Assembly (NCBI GenBank): GCA_963783505.1
Contig: CAWAOP010000050.1
Span: 33,117 to 97,116 of the forward strand
Length of the DNA: 64,000 nucleotides
Origin: BOG-224 sp963783505
Lineage (GTDB): Bacteria > Acidobacteriota > Terriglobia > Bryobacterales > Bryobacteraceae
Direction of reading: 5' to 3'
The position numbers were made by a program, and so were the translations under genes. The notes under the pieces are model-generated. The model saw nothing but the letters and a program-made list of their open reading frames with translations. It searched no databases and was not told where the DNA came from. Positions 8,953-17,541 of the stretch are shown piece after piece. Within the stretch, counting starts at the first letter, position 1; each line of letters begins with the position of its first letter.

Positions 8953-9200
8953 GCCGCAGGCCGGTTAAACAGGCGAATCTCGTCGTTGGCCAACGCCGAC
9001 GCATACGACAACGCCTGCCTGACGTCATCCGCGGTCAGGTCCGGATACTCGCGTACGATCTCCGCCGTGGTCATGCCATTTGCCACGAGGTTGACGACGA
9101 GTGCGACCGTGATCCGTATCCCGCGAATGCACGCGCGCCCGCCCATGACGCCAGGATCAAAGGTGATTCGATCAAACATGAGCCATCCAGTATCCAGCAT
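8949..9200 (-). CDS. DUF433 antitoxin (VapB45-like)
   Basis: An 83-residue protein with the DUF433 core: ITFDPGVMGGRACIRGIRIT, followed by a winged-helix-like part with ANGMTTAEIVREYPDLTADDV and ALSYAS. DUF433 proteins are paired with DUF5615 or VapC-like nucleases as antitoxins. The stop overlaps the ATG of the next gene, which begins as a DUF5615 toxin but is truncated. The antitoxin appears intact while its partner is broken. Alternative starts at codons M1 and M8 are both possible. Confidence 0.82.
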   Translation of the reverse strand: MLDTGWLMFDRITFDPGVMGGRACIRGIRITVALVVNLVANGMTTAEIVREYPDLTADDVRQALSYASALANDEIRLFNRPAA

Positions 9201-9251
9201 ACGAAGGAGCGCTGCCGCTAACTTGGCGATCTCGCAGAATGGCGCAAAAAT

Positions 9252-9286
9252 ATTAGATCTACTGTTAACTACTGTAACTATCTAAT
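9252..9286. promoter_or_regulatory. Operator-like inverted repeat upstream of the HTH gene
   Basis: Arms attagat (9252-9258) and atctaat (9280-9286) are perfect inverted repeats around a 21-base core that holds two copies of ctactgt(t)aa. The block is AT-rich in a GC-rich region and lies between the divergent DUF433 and HTH genes. This is the usual place for an autoregulatory operator, but no factor can be named. Confidence 0.4.
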
Positions 9287-9306
9287 GTATTTTCGGAGGC
9301 TGGAAG

Positions 9307-9865
9307 TTGTTTATGCTGAACTACCTGACCCCCGAAGAGGCGGCACAGATACTTAAGGTCGAAGTCGCTGGTGTAATCTCGCTTGTCAACGACGGGAAAC
9401 TCCGGGTAATCCGCATCGGCGGCGCGATCCGTATTCCTGAAAGTGAACTGGAGCGCTTGTATCTGACGTCACCCGCTGTGGCGTCTTCCGCGGCTGACGT
9501 CGCCGACAAGTCTGACGTTGCCTTCGTGGATGGTACGCGCTGGTGCTTGACGCGGCAAGGTGTTCGGTTTCGGGTAGCCGGTTGTATTGCGTCGGGCGCA
9601 GCTATTTGGCCAGGCAAAATGCGGTATTCGATCAAGTTCCCGAAGGAGTTCATGGATGCCTTGCTTTCGCATTTCCGCGGCGACGTTGCTGTGGGCGGGA
9701 AGTTCGATGATCCGGGCAGGGGCAGTATCGGGGAGTTCATCCAGTCGCAGTTGGGGATCAAGATGAACCCCCGCAGTCTGGCTCGCGGCGCTCCTCATCG
9801 ACGAAGGATACGCCGAATCCTCGCGCCGCGGATATATCAAGATCCTGCCGAAGGCATCGACGTAG
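9307..9865 (+). CDS. Excisionase-type HTH DNA-binding protein with unknown C-terminal domain, frameshifted
   Basis: A TTG start at 9307 lies seven bases after ggagg; an ATG at 9313 is the alternative. Residues 1-55 are a MerR/excisionase-like winged helix (LTPEEAAQILKVEVAGVISL...GGAIRIPESELER). The C-terminal part (about 75-185) has YSIKFPKEFMDALLSHFRGD and an FIQSQLGIKMNP segment, then shifts by +1 in a C5 run near 9770. After correction it ends AVWLAALLIDEGYAESSRRG... and stops at 9863-9865, giving about 185 residues. The C-terminal domain is not recognised. The gene lies in the toxin-antitoxin-rich zone and may regulate it through the inverted repeat just upstream. Confidence 0.6.
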
Positions 9866-9934
9866 GAGCGAAAAGGGGATTCGAGAGGCAATTGCCGAGT
9901 TCCGTTTTTGCCCCCCGTCCTGAGTCTTGAGGGC

Positions 9935-10897
9935 CTACCTGTTGGCGAGCGCCCGGGCGAACTCTTCCGTATCCACATTGCCGCCGGACAGAATAACAGC
10001 AACTCGCTTGCCTTTCATGCGGTCGCGCTCTTGAAGCAGCGCCGCCAGGGCAGCCGCGCCGGCGCCTTCGGCCACGTTGTGAGTGTCGGAGAACAGATAC
10101 CGCATGGAACTCCGAATCTCATCTTCCTCGACTGTGACTATGTGACTCGCACCACCCAAAATGATTTCGAGCGCCTCGGGGTCGGGCACGCGGCAGGCTA
10201 CGCCATCGGCGATGGTCACTCCGACATCGGCGGAGATCGGGCGGCCCGCCGCGAATGACTTGGCGTAAGCGGGGGCTTGAGCGGCCACTACGCCGATGAC
10301 TTCGGTTCGCAGTCCCAGCGCATTTCGCGCGGCGACGATGCCGCAAATTCCGGAGCCCATTCCAACCGGGACGTAGACGGCGTCCAAGTCCGCGACCGCG
10401 CCGAAGAGTTCGAGCGCATAACTCGCTACGCCGGCGATCAGCGTAACGTCGAACGAGCGGACCAAGTGCAGCTTCCTGACCTCGGCCAGTTCGATGGAAT
10501 GCTCGTAGGCTTCCTGAAAGTCCCGGCCGTATTCGATCAGTTCGGCGCCCAGCGCGCGCATCGCGGCGTTCTTCTCGCGGCTGTTCCCGAACGGAACCAC
10601 GATGACCGAGCGCAAACCCGCGCGGCTCGCGGCGAATGCCACGCTCTGGCCGTGATTGCCGCGAGTGGCCGCGATCACCCCGGTGACATTGGGCTCGCTC
10701 CGGCGGAGCGAATCCATGTAGACCAGACCGCCGCGCACCTTGAACGCTCCGACTGGTGAATGATTTTCATGCTTGACCCAAACCTCCGTTCCGGCGCGCG
10801 CGCAGAGCAGCGGCCAGCGGATTTGAGGCGTCGGAGGCATGACGCCGTGGACAAGTTCCGCCGCGGCTTGAAGGCAGGCGAGGGAGGGTAGTGTCAT
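9935..10897 (-). CDS. Threonine ammonia-lyase-like PLP enzyme (fold type II)
   Basis: A 320-residue catalytic-domain-only protein. The PLP lysine is in SPVGAFKVRG (about residue 53), the substrate loop is ATRGNHGQSVA, the phosphate-binding glycine loop is GMGSGICG, and LSGGNVDTE is the end motif. Proteins of this form deaminate L-threonine or L-serine to 2-oxo acids. There is no C-terminal ACT regulatory domain, so it resembles catabolic or serine/threonine dehydratases and not the isoleucine-feedback type. Hydroxy-aspartate or racemase activities occur in the same family. It sits between two inverted toxin-antitoxin modules, on the same strand as copy 2, and is not obviously coupled to them. 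Confidence 0.85.
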   Translation of the reverse strand: MTLPSLACLQAAAELVHGVMPPTPQIRWPLLCARAGTEVWVKHENHSPVGAFKVRGGLVYMDSLRRSEPNVTGVIAATRGNHGQSVAFAASRAGLRSVIVVPFGNSREKNAAMRALGAELIEYGRDFQEAYEHSIELAEVRKLHLVRSFDVTLIAGVASYALELFGAVADLDAVYVPVGMGSGICGIVAARNALGLRTEVIGVVAAQAPAYAKSFAAGRPISADVGVTIADGVACRVPDPEALEIILGGASHIVTVEEDEIRSSMRYLFSDTHNVAEGAGAAALAALLQERDRMKGKRVAVILSGGNVDTEEFARALANR

Positions 10898-10933
10898 AGA
10901 AGCGCGCTTCAGACGATTGAAGGAGTCCGTCCT

Positions 10934-11289
10934 CTACACCAATTTCGGCTCGACGCGGCCGAGGGCCTCATCGGTCGCCAGTTCCAGTTCTTCGATCTCG
11001 CTCTCTTCGAGGTCTCGGATCTTGGCCTGCAACGCCGCCTTGGGAATGCTCGCATCTGAAATGCCAGCGCGACGGGGTCCTGGGGTGGCCCGCCAAGTTG
11101 GGACGAGCCAATGAGTGCCGTTCCAGCAAGATTCGCACGGTAAAGATTGGTGGCGAGAGGAACTACCAAGACCGATTGGAGCGCCCTCGTTAACGTATCG
11201 CTCTGCCAAATCACGACGGGCCTGCGCCCGGTCTGCTCCAGAGGCCGGAAGGCGCCGAGGTCGGCCCACCAGACCTCTCCTCGCTTCAA
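10934..11289 (-). CDS. MazF/PemK-family toxin (copy 2), frameshifted
   Basis: Starts at a TTG (11289-11287) that overlaps the antitoxin stop, exactly as in copy 1. It reads MKRGEVWWADLGAFRPLEQT and continues as copy 1 to QMRA. There a C is missing relative to copy 1 (gcgagcattccc against gcgagccattccc, near 11063), which shifts the frame. With one base restored the end is PKAALQAKIRDLEESE... and stops at TAG 10934-10936 with a RVEPKLV tail. The restored length is about 118 residues. Whether the deletion is real or an error decides if this copy is active. Confidence 0.75.
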
Positions 11290-11516
11290 TGGGGCTCCGC
11301 GGCGTCGAGTGCGTTCGCCCAATCCGCAAGGCCCCGCTCGGAAAGGGTGAGGTCTTCCTGATTCGCGGCGCTCGACAGCCGCGCCAAGTCCCAACGCCGT
11401 GGGTCCGGGCGGCGCACCACCATCAGACTCACACGCTCGCCGGAGCTAAGGCCCAAACGCTCCACCGGGTGGAGGACGCCATTCTCGTATTGAGCTTCAA
11501 CCATCCTCACGACCAT
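11286..11516 (-). CDS. DUF104-type antitoxin (copy 2)
   Basis: A 76-residue protein starting MVVRMVEAQYENGVLHPVE, the same length as copy 1 and differing at about 13 positions by hand alignment. Its TGA overlaps the toxin TTG. The module is on the opposite strand to copy 1, so the two form an inverted pair with about 2.6 kb between them. Changes in the toxin-binding tail (for example DWANALD against DWTNSLD) could limit cross-neutralisation. Confidence 0.82.
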   Translation of the reverse strand: MVVRMVEAQYENGVLHPVERLGLSSGERVSLMVVRRPDPRRWDLARLSSAANQEDLTLSERGLADWANALDAAEPH

Positions 11517-11702
11517 GATCGTAGCACGCGCGGTGGCGTACCCGAGACCGTTTGGGCGCTCGACTCGGGCATGGGCATGTGCTCGAGTTCAACTTCCAAG
11601 TGTTCCGAAGAGCTTGGGCCACCTGGCTGCGGGATCGTGAATCGACGATGGATATCCAATCGAACTCCAGGGCCGGAAGCCGCTCCGTTCACCTTCCGGA
11701 CG

Positions 11703-11731
11703 GTGAAACCCGCCTGGGGCGCTGGTACAAT
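11703..11731 (+). promoter_or_regulatory. Candidate recA promoter
   Basis: gtgaaa (11703-11708) and tacaat (11726-11731) are separated by 17 bases, and the ribosome site ggaaggag follows at about 11749-11756, ten bases before ATG. I saw no clear LexA-type palindrome nearby. Confidence 0.4.
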
Positions 11732-11765
11732 GAGGGGTCTCTGAATCGGGAAGGAGCCTCCGAAT

Positions 11766-12831
<1,066 letters not shown>

Positions 12832-12950
12832 ATCTCCGCGCGCCAAAGCCGGCGTGCGCAGGGACGTTTCCGTGCCGCGAGCGCGAGCGAGCGGCCGGAT
12901 GGAGCTTAACCGTTGACGAAGGCAGCGCGGCATTAGACCTGGCCCGAATC

Positions 12951-13694
12951 ATGACGGAAGAGGAACGGCGGCGCGCCATCCAGCTTCGGCTGACGAGAAC
13001 GCCCTTCGAGCCCCATCTTTCCCTCGCCATCCCGTCGGGACTCGCGCCGCTTGATGCCGCGCTCGGCGGAGGCTTCCCGCGCGGGCGCATCGTCGAAATA
13101 TTCGGACCGCCGTCGAGCGGCAAGACGGCGCTCGCGCTCCAGGCCGTCGCGCATGCGCAGCAATGCGGGTGGGGCGCCGCATGGATCGACGCCGATCATA
13201 CCTTCGATGCCGCATTCGCCGCGGCCCTGGGCGTCCAACTCGAGAAACTAGCCGTCGCGGCGCCCGATTCCGCCGAGCAGGCAATGGAAATGGCACGCCG
13301 CCTCACGGCTTCTTCCGCAATCGATGTGCTGGTGATCGACTCCGCCGCGGCGCTGACTCCGTTCGTGGAACTTACGGCTCCCATGGGCGAGAGCGGCGCG
13401 GGCTCACAGGCGCGCGCGCTGGCTTCGGGCTTCCGGAAACTGGCGGCCGAAGCGGCGCGGATGGGGGTGGCTGCGCTGGCGTTGAATCAAACGCGCGGCC
13501 GAGCGGAAACAGGCGAAGAAGAGACCACCGCGGGAGGGCCGCCGCTGCGTCTATACGCGGCCGTCCGGATCGCGCTCGCTCCCGCCGCCGGAGATCGCGT
13601 GCGGTTCCGCGTGCTGAAGAACAAGCCTTCGCGGCCCTTCGGTGAAGGCGAATTGAGGCTCTCCGCGGCGGGAGGGTTCACCGAGAGCCCTTAA
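12951..13694 (+). CDS. Short RecA paralogue (RecA-like ATPase)
   Basis: A 247-residue protein that aligns along the RecA core. LDAALGGGFPRGRIVEIFGP leads into Walker A PPSSGKT, then WIDADHTFD, APDSAEQAMEM, VLVIDSAAALTP (Walker B), MGESGAGSQARAL (L1 region) and LNQTRGRAETG...TTAGGPPLRLYA (L2 region). It lacks most of the N-terminal polymerisation helix and the whole C-terminal domain. The catalytic glutamate of RecA (VEHALD in the neighbouring recA) is aspartate here (ADHTFD). It follows recA by 119 bases on the same strand. It could be an accessory of RecA, such as an ImuA-like partner or a regulator, and is unlikely to be a full recombinase. Confidence 0.85.
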   Translation: MTEEERRRAIQLRLTRTPFEPHLSLAIPSGLAPLDAALGGGFPRGRIVEIFGPPSSGKTALALQAVAHAQQCGWGAAWIDADHTFDAAFAAALGVQLEKLAVAAPDSAEQAMEMARRLTASSAIDVLVIDSAAALTPFVELTAPMGESGAGSQARALASGFRKLAAEAARMGVAALALNQTRGRAETGEEETTAGGPPLRLYAAVRIALAPAAGDRVRFRVLKNKPSRPFGEGELRLSAAGGFTESP

Positions 13695-13761
13695 AATGGC
13701 CTCCGGATGCGGCCCGCCGCAAAAAAGACGCGGAAAAACGGGCTCTTCATGCGTATTTCTC

Positions 13762-13790
13762 TTTACATCGGCCCCCACTTCCCGTAATAT
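13762..13790 (+). promoter_or_regulatory. Promoter of the HU gene
   Basis: tttaca (13762-13767), a 17-base spacer and taatat (13785-13790) form a near-consensus vegetative promoter. The predicted start near 13797 leaves an untranslated leader of about 124 bases before the HU start codon. Confidence 0.55.
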
Positions 13791-13920
13791 GGAATACGGC
13801 CAAGGGCTAAAACATAATTGCTCTTGAATGTTTTCGATGGGATTTAGCGCGGAGCGGCGCGGGGCGCCACCGCGGCGCGCAGGCAATTAACCACGGGAGA
13901 ATCAGGAAGGAGATCGACGA

Positions 13921-14208
13921 ATGACCCAGACTCAAATGGTGAAGGCGATCGCAGCAGGCTGCGAAGTGCCGAACAAGACCGCCAAGGCTTTTATCGAATG
14001 CGTCGGAAAGATGGCGGTAACCGAAGTGAAGAAGAACGGAATCTTCGTGCTGCCCGGGCTCGGCCGGATGGTGCGCGTGGATCGCAAGGCTCGCATGGGA
14101 CGCAACCCGGCGACCGGCGAAGCCATCAAGATTCCGGCCAAGAAGGTCGTAAAGTTCCGCGTTGCGAAAGCGTTCAAAGACGCGATCGTTCCCGCGAAGA
14201 AGAAGTAA
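13921..14208 (+). CDS. hup: HU-family nucleoid DNA-binding protein
   Basis: A 95-residue histone-like protein starting MTQTQMVKAIAAGCEVPNKT. Helices 1-2 (residues 1-40) form the dimer base. LPGLGRMVRVDRKARMGRNP supplies the GLG turn and the RMGRNPATGE arm that inserts in the minor groove. A Lys-rich tail (VPAKKK) closes the protein. The ribosome site ggaaggaga stands before ATG, and a strong terminator follows the stop. It is a monocistronic, probably well expressed gene. The two half-HU proteins 500-1200 bases downstream may interact with it. Confidence 0.93.
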   Translation: MTQTQMVKAIAAGCEVPNKTAKAFIECVGKMAVTEVKKNGIFVLPGLGRMVRVDRKARMGRNPATGEAIKIPAKKVVKFRVAKAFKDAIVPAKKK

Positions 14209-14233
14209 CTGAGCGGATCGAACCCCGGAATGG

Positions 14234-14270
14234 AAAACCCCGCGGCCCAACGGGTCCGCGGGGTTTTCTT
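14234..14270 (+). terminator. Rho-independent terminator after HU
   Basis: A 12-bp stem, aaaaccccgcgg (14234-14245) with ccgcggggtttt (14256-14267), flanked by A and T runs. It can act in both directions. Confidence 0.88.
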
Positions 14271-14329
14271 GTCTTGAATTTGATCGGCCGAGATGGAACC
14301 AGCCCCACTTGCGGGCGCTCCACGAAGCC

Positions 14330-14542
14330 TTACGCCTGCTTCTTCTCTTCGACCTTCGCAGCCTTCTCGTCGTCGCCTTTCAGCGCGGTCTTGAAGTTGC
14401 GGATTCCTTCGCCTAGGCCTTTCCCTAAATCGCCTACCTTCTTGCCGCCGAATAACAGGAGGGCGACAATCGCGATAACTATAATCTCGGGATAGCCCAG
14501 ACCGCCAAGCGCACCGGCAACCTGAATAGCACTGGGATCCAT
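14330..14542 (-). CDS. tatA: Twin-arginine translocase subunit TatA/TatE
   Basis: A 70-residue protein of the Tat protein-export pore. One membrane segment (about residues 17-33, EIIVIAIVALLLF) is followed by the FGGKKVGDLGKGLGEGIRNF amphipathic helix with the FG hinge and the conserved F. A short acidic-basic tail (EKAAKVEEKKQA) completes it. tatB and tatC are not next to it, so it is an orphan gene here, which is common. The GH109-like protein at 42764-44092 has a twin-arginine signal and is a likely client of this system. Confidence 0.92.
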   Translation of the reverse strand: MDPSAIQVAGALGGLGYPEIIVIAIVALLLFGGKKVGDLGKGLGEGIRNFKTALKGDDEKAAKVEEKKQA

Positions 14543-14670
14543 ACGGCCTCCTTACGTAACCCATTGTAGAGACGGGGCCGCAGCGGCGTCAACCGGAATG
14601 CGCTGTCCGCTTTCCGTTATCCGCTTTCCGCAAGGGCAGGCGCGGATGGCGCGGCGCGACGGAACGCGGG

Positions 14671-15252
14671 CTACCGGTCCGCGGCATCCGCCTGCCGTTT
14701 GAGACGGCGCGCGGCTTCACGGCGGAGCATGGCGATCAGGCGGCGAACGCCTCGGCGCCAGTCCGGAAAGAGATCGAAGTACTGCAGGGAGCGGCGGATC
14801 GCGCGAGGTACCGCGCATTCATCCAGGCGCAGGGGAACGATGAAAATGTCATCCAACGGGATCCGCCGCGCGCAGTCGAGCGCATAACGGATTTCCGCTT
14901 GGAACCCACCCCTTTTGCCCGCCGAGTGCCGCGAAAAGCAGGCGATGAAGAAGTCCGATGTCTCGATGGCGTTCTCGATCGCGCGAGGCCAATCCTGGCC
15001 GGCCAGAAGGTTCTTCGTATCCATCCAGGCGGAGAAGCCTGCCGCGGCCAGCTCGGCGTGTAGCGCGCCGGCGGTCTCCATGTCCTCACGCGCGTAAGCG
15101 ATGAAGACCCTGGGCGGACGCGGCTCGAATCGGAATCCGGTGGCAAGGTCTGGCCGGAAAACCCCGAGCCCGTCGATTTCCACGGTCTGCCCCGAAGCCA
15201 AGCCTCGAATCACGACCTGCGCGAGTTGCTCGGCGGCGAGAGCGTCAAACAT
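14671..15252 (-). CDS. TIR-domain protein with N-terminal half-HU segment
   Basis: A 193-residue fusion. Residues 1-42 (LAAEQLAQVVIRGLASGQTV, then IDGLGVFRP) match the second helix and GLG turn of HU and of the small gene just upstream. Residues about 46-180 are a TIR domain: RVFIAYAREDMETAGALH (box 1), AWMDTKNLLAGQDWPRAIEN, DFFIACFSRHSAGKRGGFQA and EIRYALD. The glutamate in QAEIRYAL is where bacterial TIR NADases hold the catalytic residue. The gene starts inside the stop of the half-HU gene (ATG 15252, TGA 15245-15247), so the two are coupled. It may be an NAD-directed signalling or defence effector, or a TIR scaffold. Confidence 0.8.
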   Translation of the reverse strand: MFDALAAEQLAQVVIRGLASGQTVEIDGLGVFRPDLATGFRFEPRPPRVFIAYAREDMETAGALHAELAAAGFSAWMDTKNLLAGQDWPRAIENAIETSDFFIACFSRHSAGKRGGFQAEIRYALDCARRIPLDDIFIVPLRLDECAVPRAIRRSLQYFDLFPDWRRGVRRLIAMLRREAARRLKRQADAADR

Positions 15253-15454
15253 CGCCGCCCCTGTCCTCCTGCTCGAACGCGATCCGCCCGTCCGGCCCGT
15301 TGCTGAAACGCCCCAATCCCGGCAGTTCGGCGTTTTTTCCCTGGCGGAGACGGGAGAGGATCTGGCAGACGACGTGATCCAGGCGGTCCGCCGCCTCCGC
15401 GTCGCTGACGCCCGACCTGCGGGCCACTCTTCTTGCGATTTCCGCCTTTTTCAT
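15245..15454 (-). CDS. Small HU-like protein lacking the DNA arm
   Basis: A 69-residue protein starting MKKAEIARRVARRSGVSDAE. It has HU-type helices 1-2 (AADRLDHVVCQILSRLRQGK) and the turn AELPGLGRFSNG, but the beta-arm with the RxGRNP tip is absent and the protein ends in a charged tail. Without the arm it may serve mainly for dimerisation. It shares the GLG-turn half-fold with the N-terminus of the TIR protein, whose gene overlaps its end by eight bases. This suggests the two pair through their half-HU folds. No clear ribosome site was seen. Confidence 0.7.
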   Translation of the reverse strand: MKKAEIARRVARRSGVSDAEAADRLDHVVCQILSRLRQGKNAELPGLGRFSNGPDGRIAFEQEDRGGDV

Positions 15455-15678
15455 CCGATATCACTGTACCAGCGAAGAAGTTTGTCACCACCCGCGGGTG
15501 AATCTTCCCCTCGGCGTATGTCGTTGACAATAAAGTCGCTTGTTTGGCCAGGCCTTATTTCGAACGCCTGTGACCGGCCGGATGAACCGATTTTAATTGC
15601 GGCTTAAGCGGGCGTTCATGGTGCGGCGCCTATGATGCAGTTAGACGAGTAGATCGTCCAACGATAAGGAGAGACCCC

Positions 15679-15843
15679 ATGAAAAAGCTCGCGACCTTGA
15701 TGATCGGCGCCGCCCTGGTGCTCGGAACCACCGCTGTTGCCCAGACGCCAGCCCCCACTAAGGCTGACACCGCGAAGAAGGCCCCCAAGAAGGCCGACAC
15801 CGCGAAGAAGGCCCCCAAGAAGGCCGACACCGCGAAGAAGTAA
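15679..15843 (+). CDS. Secreted Lys/Ala-rich repeat peptide (54 aa)
   Basis: A clear signal peptide (MKKLATLMIGAALVLGTTAVAQ, cut after AVA) is followed by about 32 residues built from three copies of a KADTAKKAP(K/T) unit. The ribosome site aaggag lies before ATG. The mature peptide would be about 32 residues, highly basic and extended, in the periplasm or outside. Short repeat peptides of this kind occur in soil bacteria, but the function is not known. The repeat is tandem at DNA level, so copy number may vary between strains. Confidence 0.75.
   Translation: MKKLATLMIGAALVLGTTAVAQTPAPTKADTAKKAPKKADTAKKAPKKADTAKK
15751..15840 (+). repeat. Three tandem 30-bp units inside the peptide gene
   Basis: Units at 15751-15780, 15781-15810 and 15811-15840. 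The last two are identical and the first differs at three bases. The unit length is a multiple of three, so gain or loss of a unit keeps the frame. Confidence 0.9.
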
Positions 15844-16023
15844 CTGGAGCCACCATTTTTGGTTTTTCGCTGGGAAGCCGCGGGCGGCTCTAGCTGTCGC
15901 GGTTTCCCAGCGCCCCTTCCCGTTCCCCCCCCAGATACTCTCCCGAACCGATCAAATCAAAGAGCCCTCATTGCGTCCCTACCTGGCGATGCCCTACAAT
16001 TTCAACTGAACTCCAGGCCGCAT

Positions 16024-16461
16024 ATGGCCTTCGCAAACATGCTTGTATCCGTAAGAAGCGACTACGCGCTGCTGGCGATCTTCGATCTGGCCCGCCAGAA
16101 GTCGGCCAAACCTGAGCGGATCGCCGATATTGCCAGCCGGCAGAAGATCCCTCAGAAATTCCTGGAGTTGATTCTGGCCGGCCTGCGCCAGGCTGGTTTA
16201 GTGGAATCCAGGCGCGGCGCCGACGGGGGATACCTGCTGGCCCGGCCGCCCGAGTCGATTACGGTTGGAGACGTGTTGCGTGCGGTTGAGGGGACGCCGG
16301 GAAAGAGCCGTACGCGGCGTAAGGCCGAAACGCCGCTCAGCGACATGTGGCGGAGGGTCAACTCGGCTATCTCCTCGATTGTGGACGAAACCAGCTTCGC
16401 CGAGCTCACCCGCAAGTGGGACGAAAAGCAAAGCGAGTACGTTCACAACTGGGACATCTAA
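16024..16461 (+). CDS. Rrf2-family transcriptional regulator
   Basis: A 145-residue winged-helix regulator starting MAFANMLVSVRSDYALLAIF. The N-terminal HTH (SDYALLAIFDLA, then IADIASRQKIPQKFLELIL) and the wing (GLVESRRGADGGYLLARPP, ITVGDVLRAVEG) are typical. The three-cysteine iron-sulfur motif of IscR/NsrR is absent, so it is closer to CymR or another cluster-free member; its ligand is unknown. An in-frame upstream extension (from 15859) has no family similarity and was not used. No adjacent target operon is evident. Confidence 0.85.
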   Translation: MAFANMLVSVRSDYALLAIFDLARQKSAKPERIADIASRQKIPQKFLELILAGLRQAGLVESRRGADGGYLLARPPESITVGDVLRAVEGTPGKSRTRRKAETPLSDMWRRVNSAISSIVDETSFAELTRKWDEKQSEYVHNWDI

Positions 16462-16516
16462 GGCTCAACTGCACACGCATCGGCTCCTAAAAGGCAGGGA
16501 ACTCCAGGACGCCTAT

Positions 16517-17476
16517 ATGAAGAAGAAAAGCGGGCGCATTTGGGTAGTAGGGGTGAGCGCGCCCGCTGTCGTAACGGGGATTCTGCGTAAAAGACGACGC
16601 GAATATCCCGCCGGGTTACAGGGGGCGTGGAGAATTCAAGAAAACTGCGCGCTCTGTCGAGGTTTTTTCAATATTCGGACGCCTTGGGAGTTACTGACGG
16701 CCCTTCTGCTGGCCTTGCCGAGTTTTCTTCCGGCCCAAGAAGCGGTCCCTCCCGCGCTCGAGAACACGGGAAAGCCTATCGCCGTGCCCTTCCACTGTAC
16801 CGAAGGGGACGTCGAATGGGCGGGCCTGGCCTGCACGGAGCGCGACCCCTGTCCGGCCTACCTGGAACTCTCCGCGGTTGAAGGGTCGGGCGACCGGATC
16901 GTGGCCGCGGGCAACATCCACTCGGAGGCTGTGACCCTCTTCTCGTTGTTGCTGGAGAGCCACGACAGCGGGCGAACCTGGCGGGAACCGTTCGATCGCA
17001 TCCGCGGCGCGGGCCTGGACCGCGCACAGATTGGCGACGGGGGTCCTGCATGGGTCGGCGGCGCGGAACTGTTCCCTATAACCCTGAACCCCTTCATTTT
17101 GATTACCGAGGACGGCAAGGCGTGGCGGCGCGCCGCCATTCTCGACGAGCCTCTGCCGGGCGCCATTCAGCAATTCCATTTCGATAATTCCAAGGATGGA
17201 TCTCTCGTACTGGACCGAGGCCCGGGGAATGAAAACGCCCGCTACGAGCGATACGATTCGCACGATGGCGGAGCGAGTTGGATACTCCAGGAGGGAACCG
17301 CCAAGCCGCCTGCTCTGGCGGCGCCGGCCCAGCCCTCCGTCTGGAGATTGCTCGACGACGCTGCCTCGCATTCTTTTCGGATCGAGCACATGGAGGGAGG
17401 CCGGTGGTCGACGGTGGCGGCATTCGCCGTCGCGGCCGGCATGTGCAAGCCCGAATTTCCCGCTCCTCAGCCGTAG
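16517..17476 (+). CDS. Secreted protein of unknown function with BNR-like motifs
   Basis: The chosen ATG at 16517 gives 319 residues. A hydrophobic export segment (LLTALLLALPSFLPAQ) lies about residues 57-72, so the true start could be a non-ATG codon nearer to it. The mature part has two copies of an S.D.G..W motif (ESHDSGRTW and DSHDGGASW), the Asp-box of BNR / sialidase-type beta-propellers, but too few for a full propeller. A cysteine-containing segment LACTERDPCPAYLEL is near the mature N-terminus. No enzyme site is recognisable. Confidence 0.5.
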   Translation: MKKKSGRIWVVGVSAPAVVTGILRKRRREYPAGLQGAWRIQENCALCRGFFNIRTPWELLTALLLALPSFLPAQEAVPPALENTGKPIAVPFHCTEGDVEWAGLACTERDPCPAYLELSAVEGSGDRIVAAGNIHSEAVTLFSLLLESHDSGRTWREPFDRIRGAGLDRAQIGDGGPAWVGGAELFPITLNPFILITEDGKAWRRAAILDEPLPGAIQQFHFDNSKDGSLVLDRGPGNENARYERYDSHDGGASWILQEGTAKPPALAAPAQPSVWRLLDDAASHSFRIEHMEGGRWSTVAAFAVAAGMCKPEFPAPQP

Positions 17477-17541
17477 TCAGCCGCCTCGCCCGGCTACGGC
17501 ATTTCAATTGCTTGGCCGATATAAGGGGTGAGAAGTTTTTT

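Noticed and set aside
15751..15840. Possible CRISPR-like tandem array
   Set aside because: The units are directly adjacent, without spacers, and encode a repeat peptide; no cas genes are seen.
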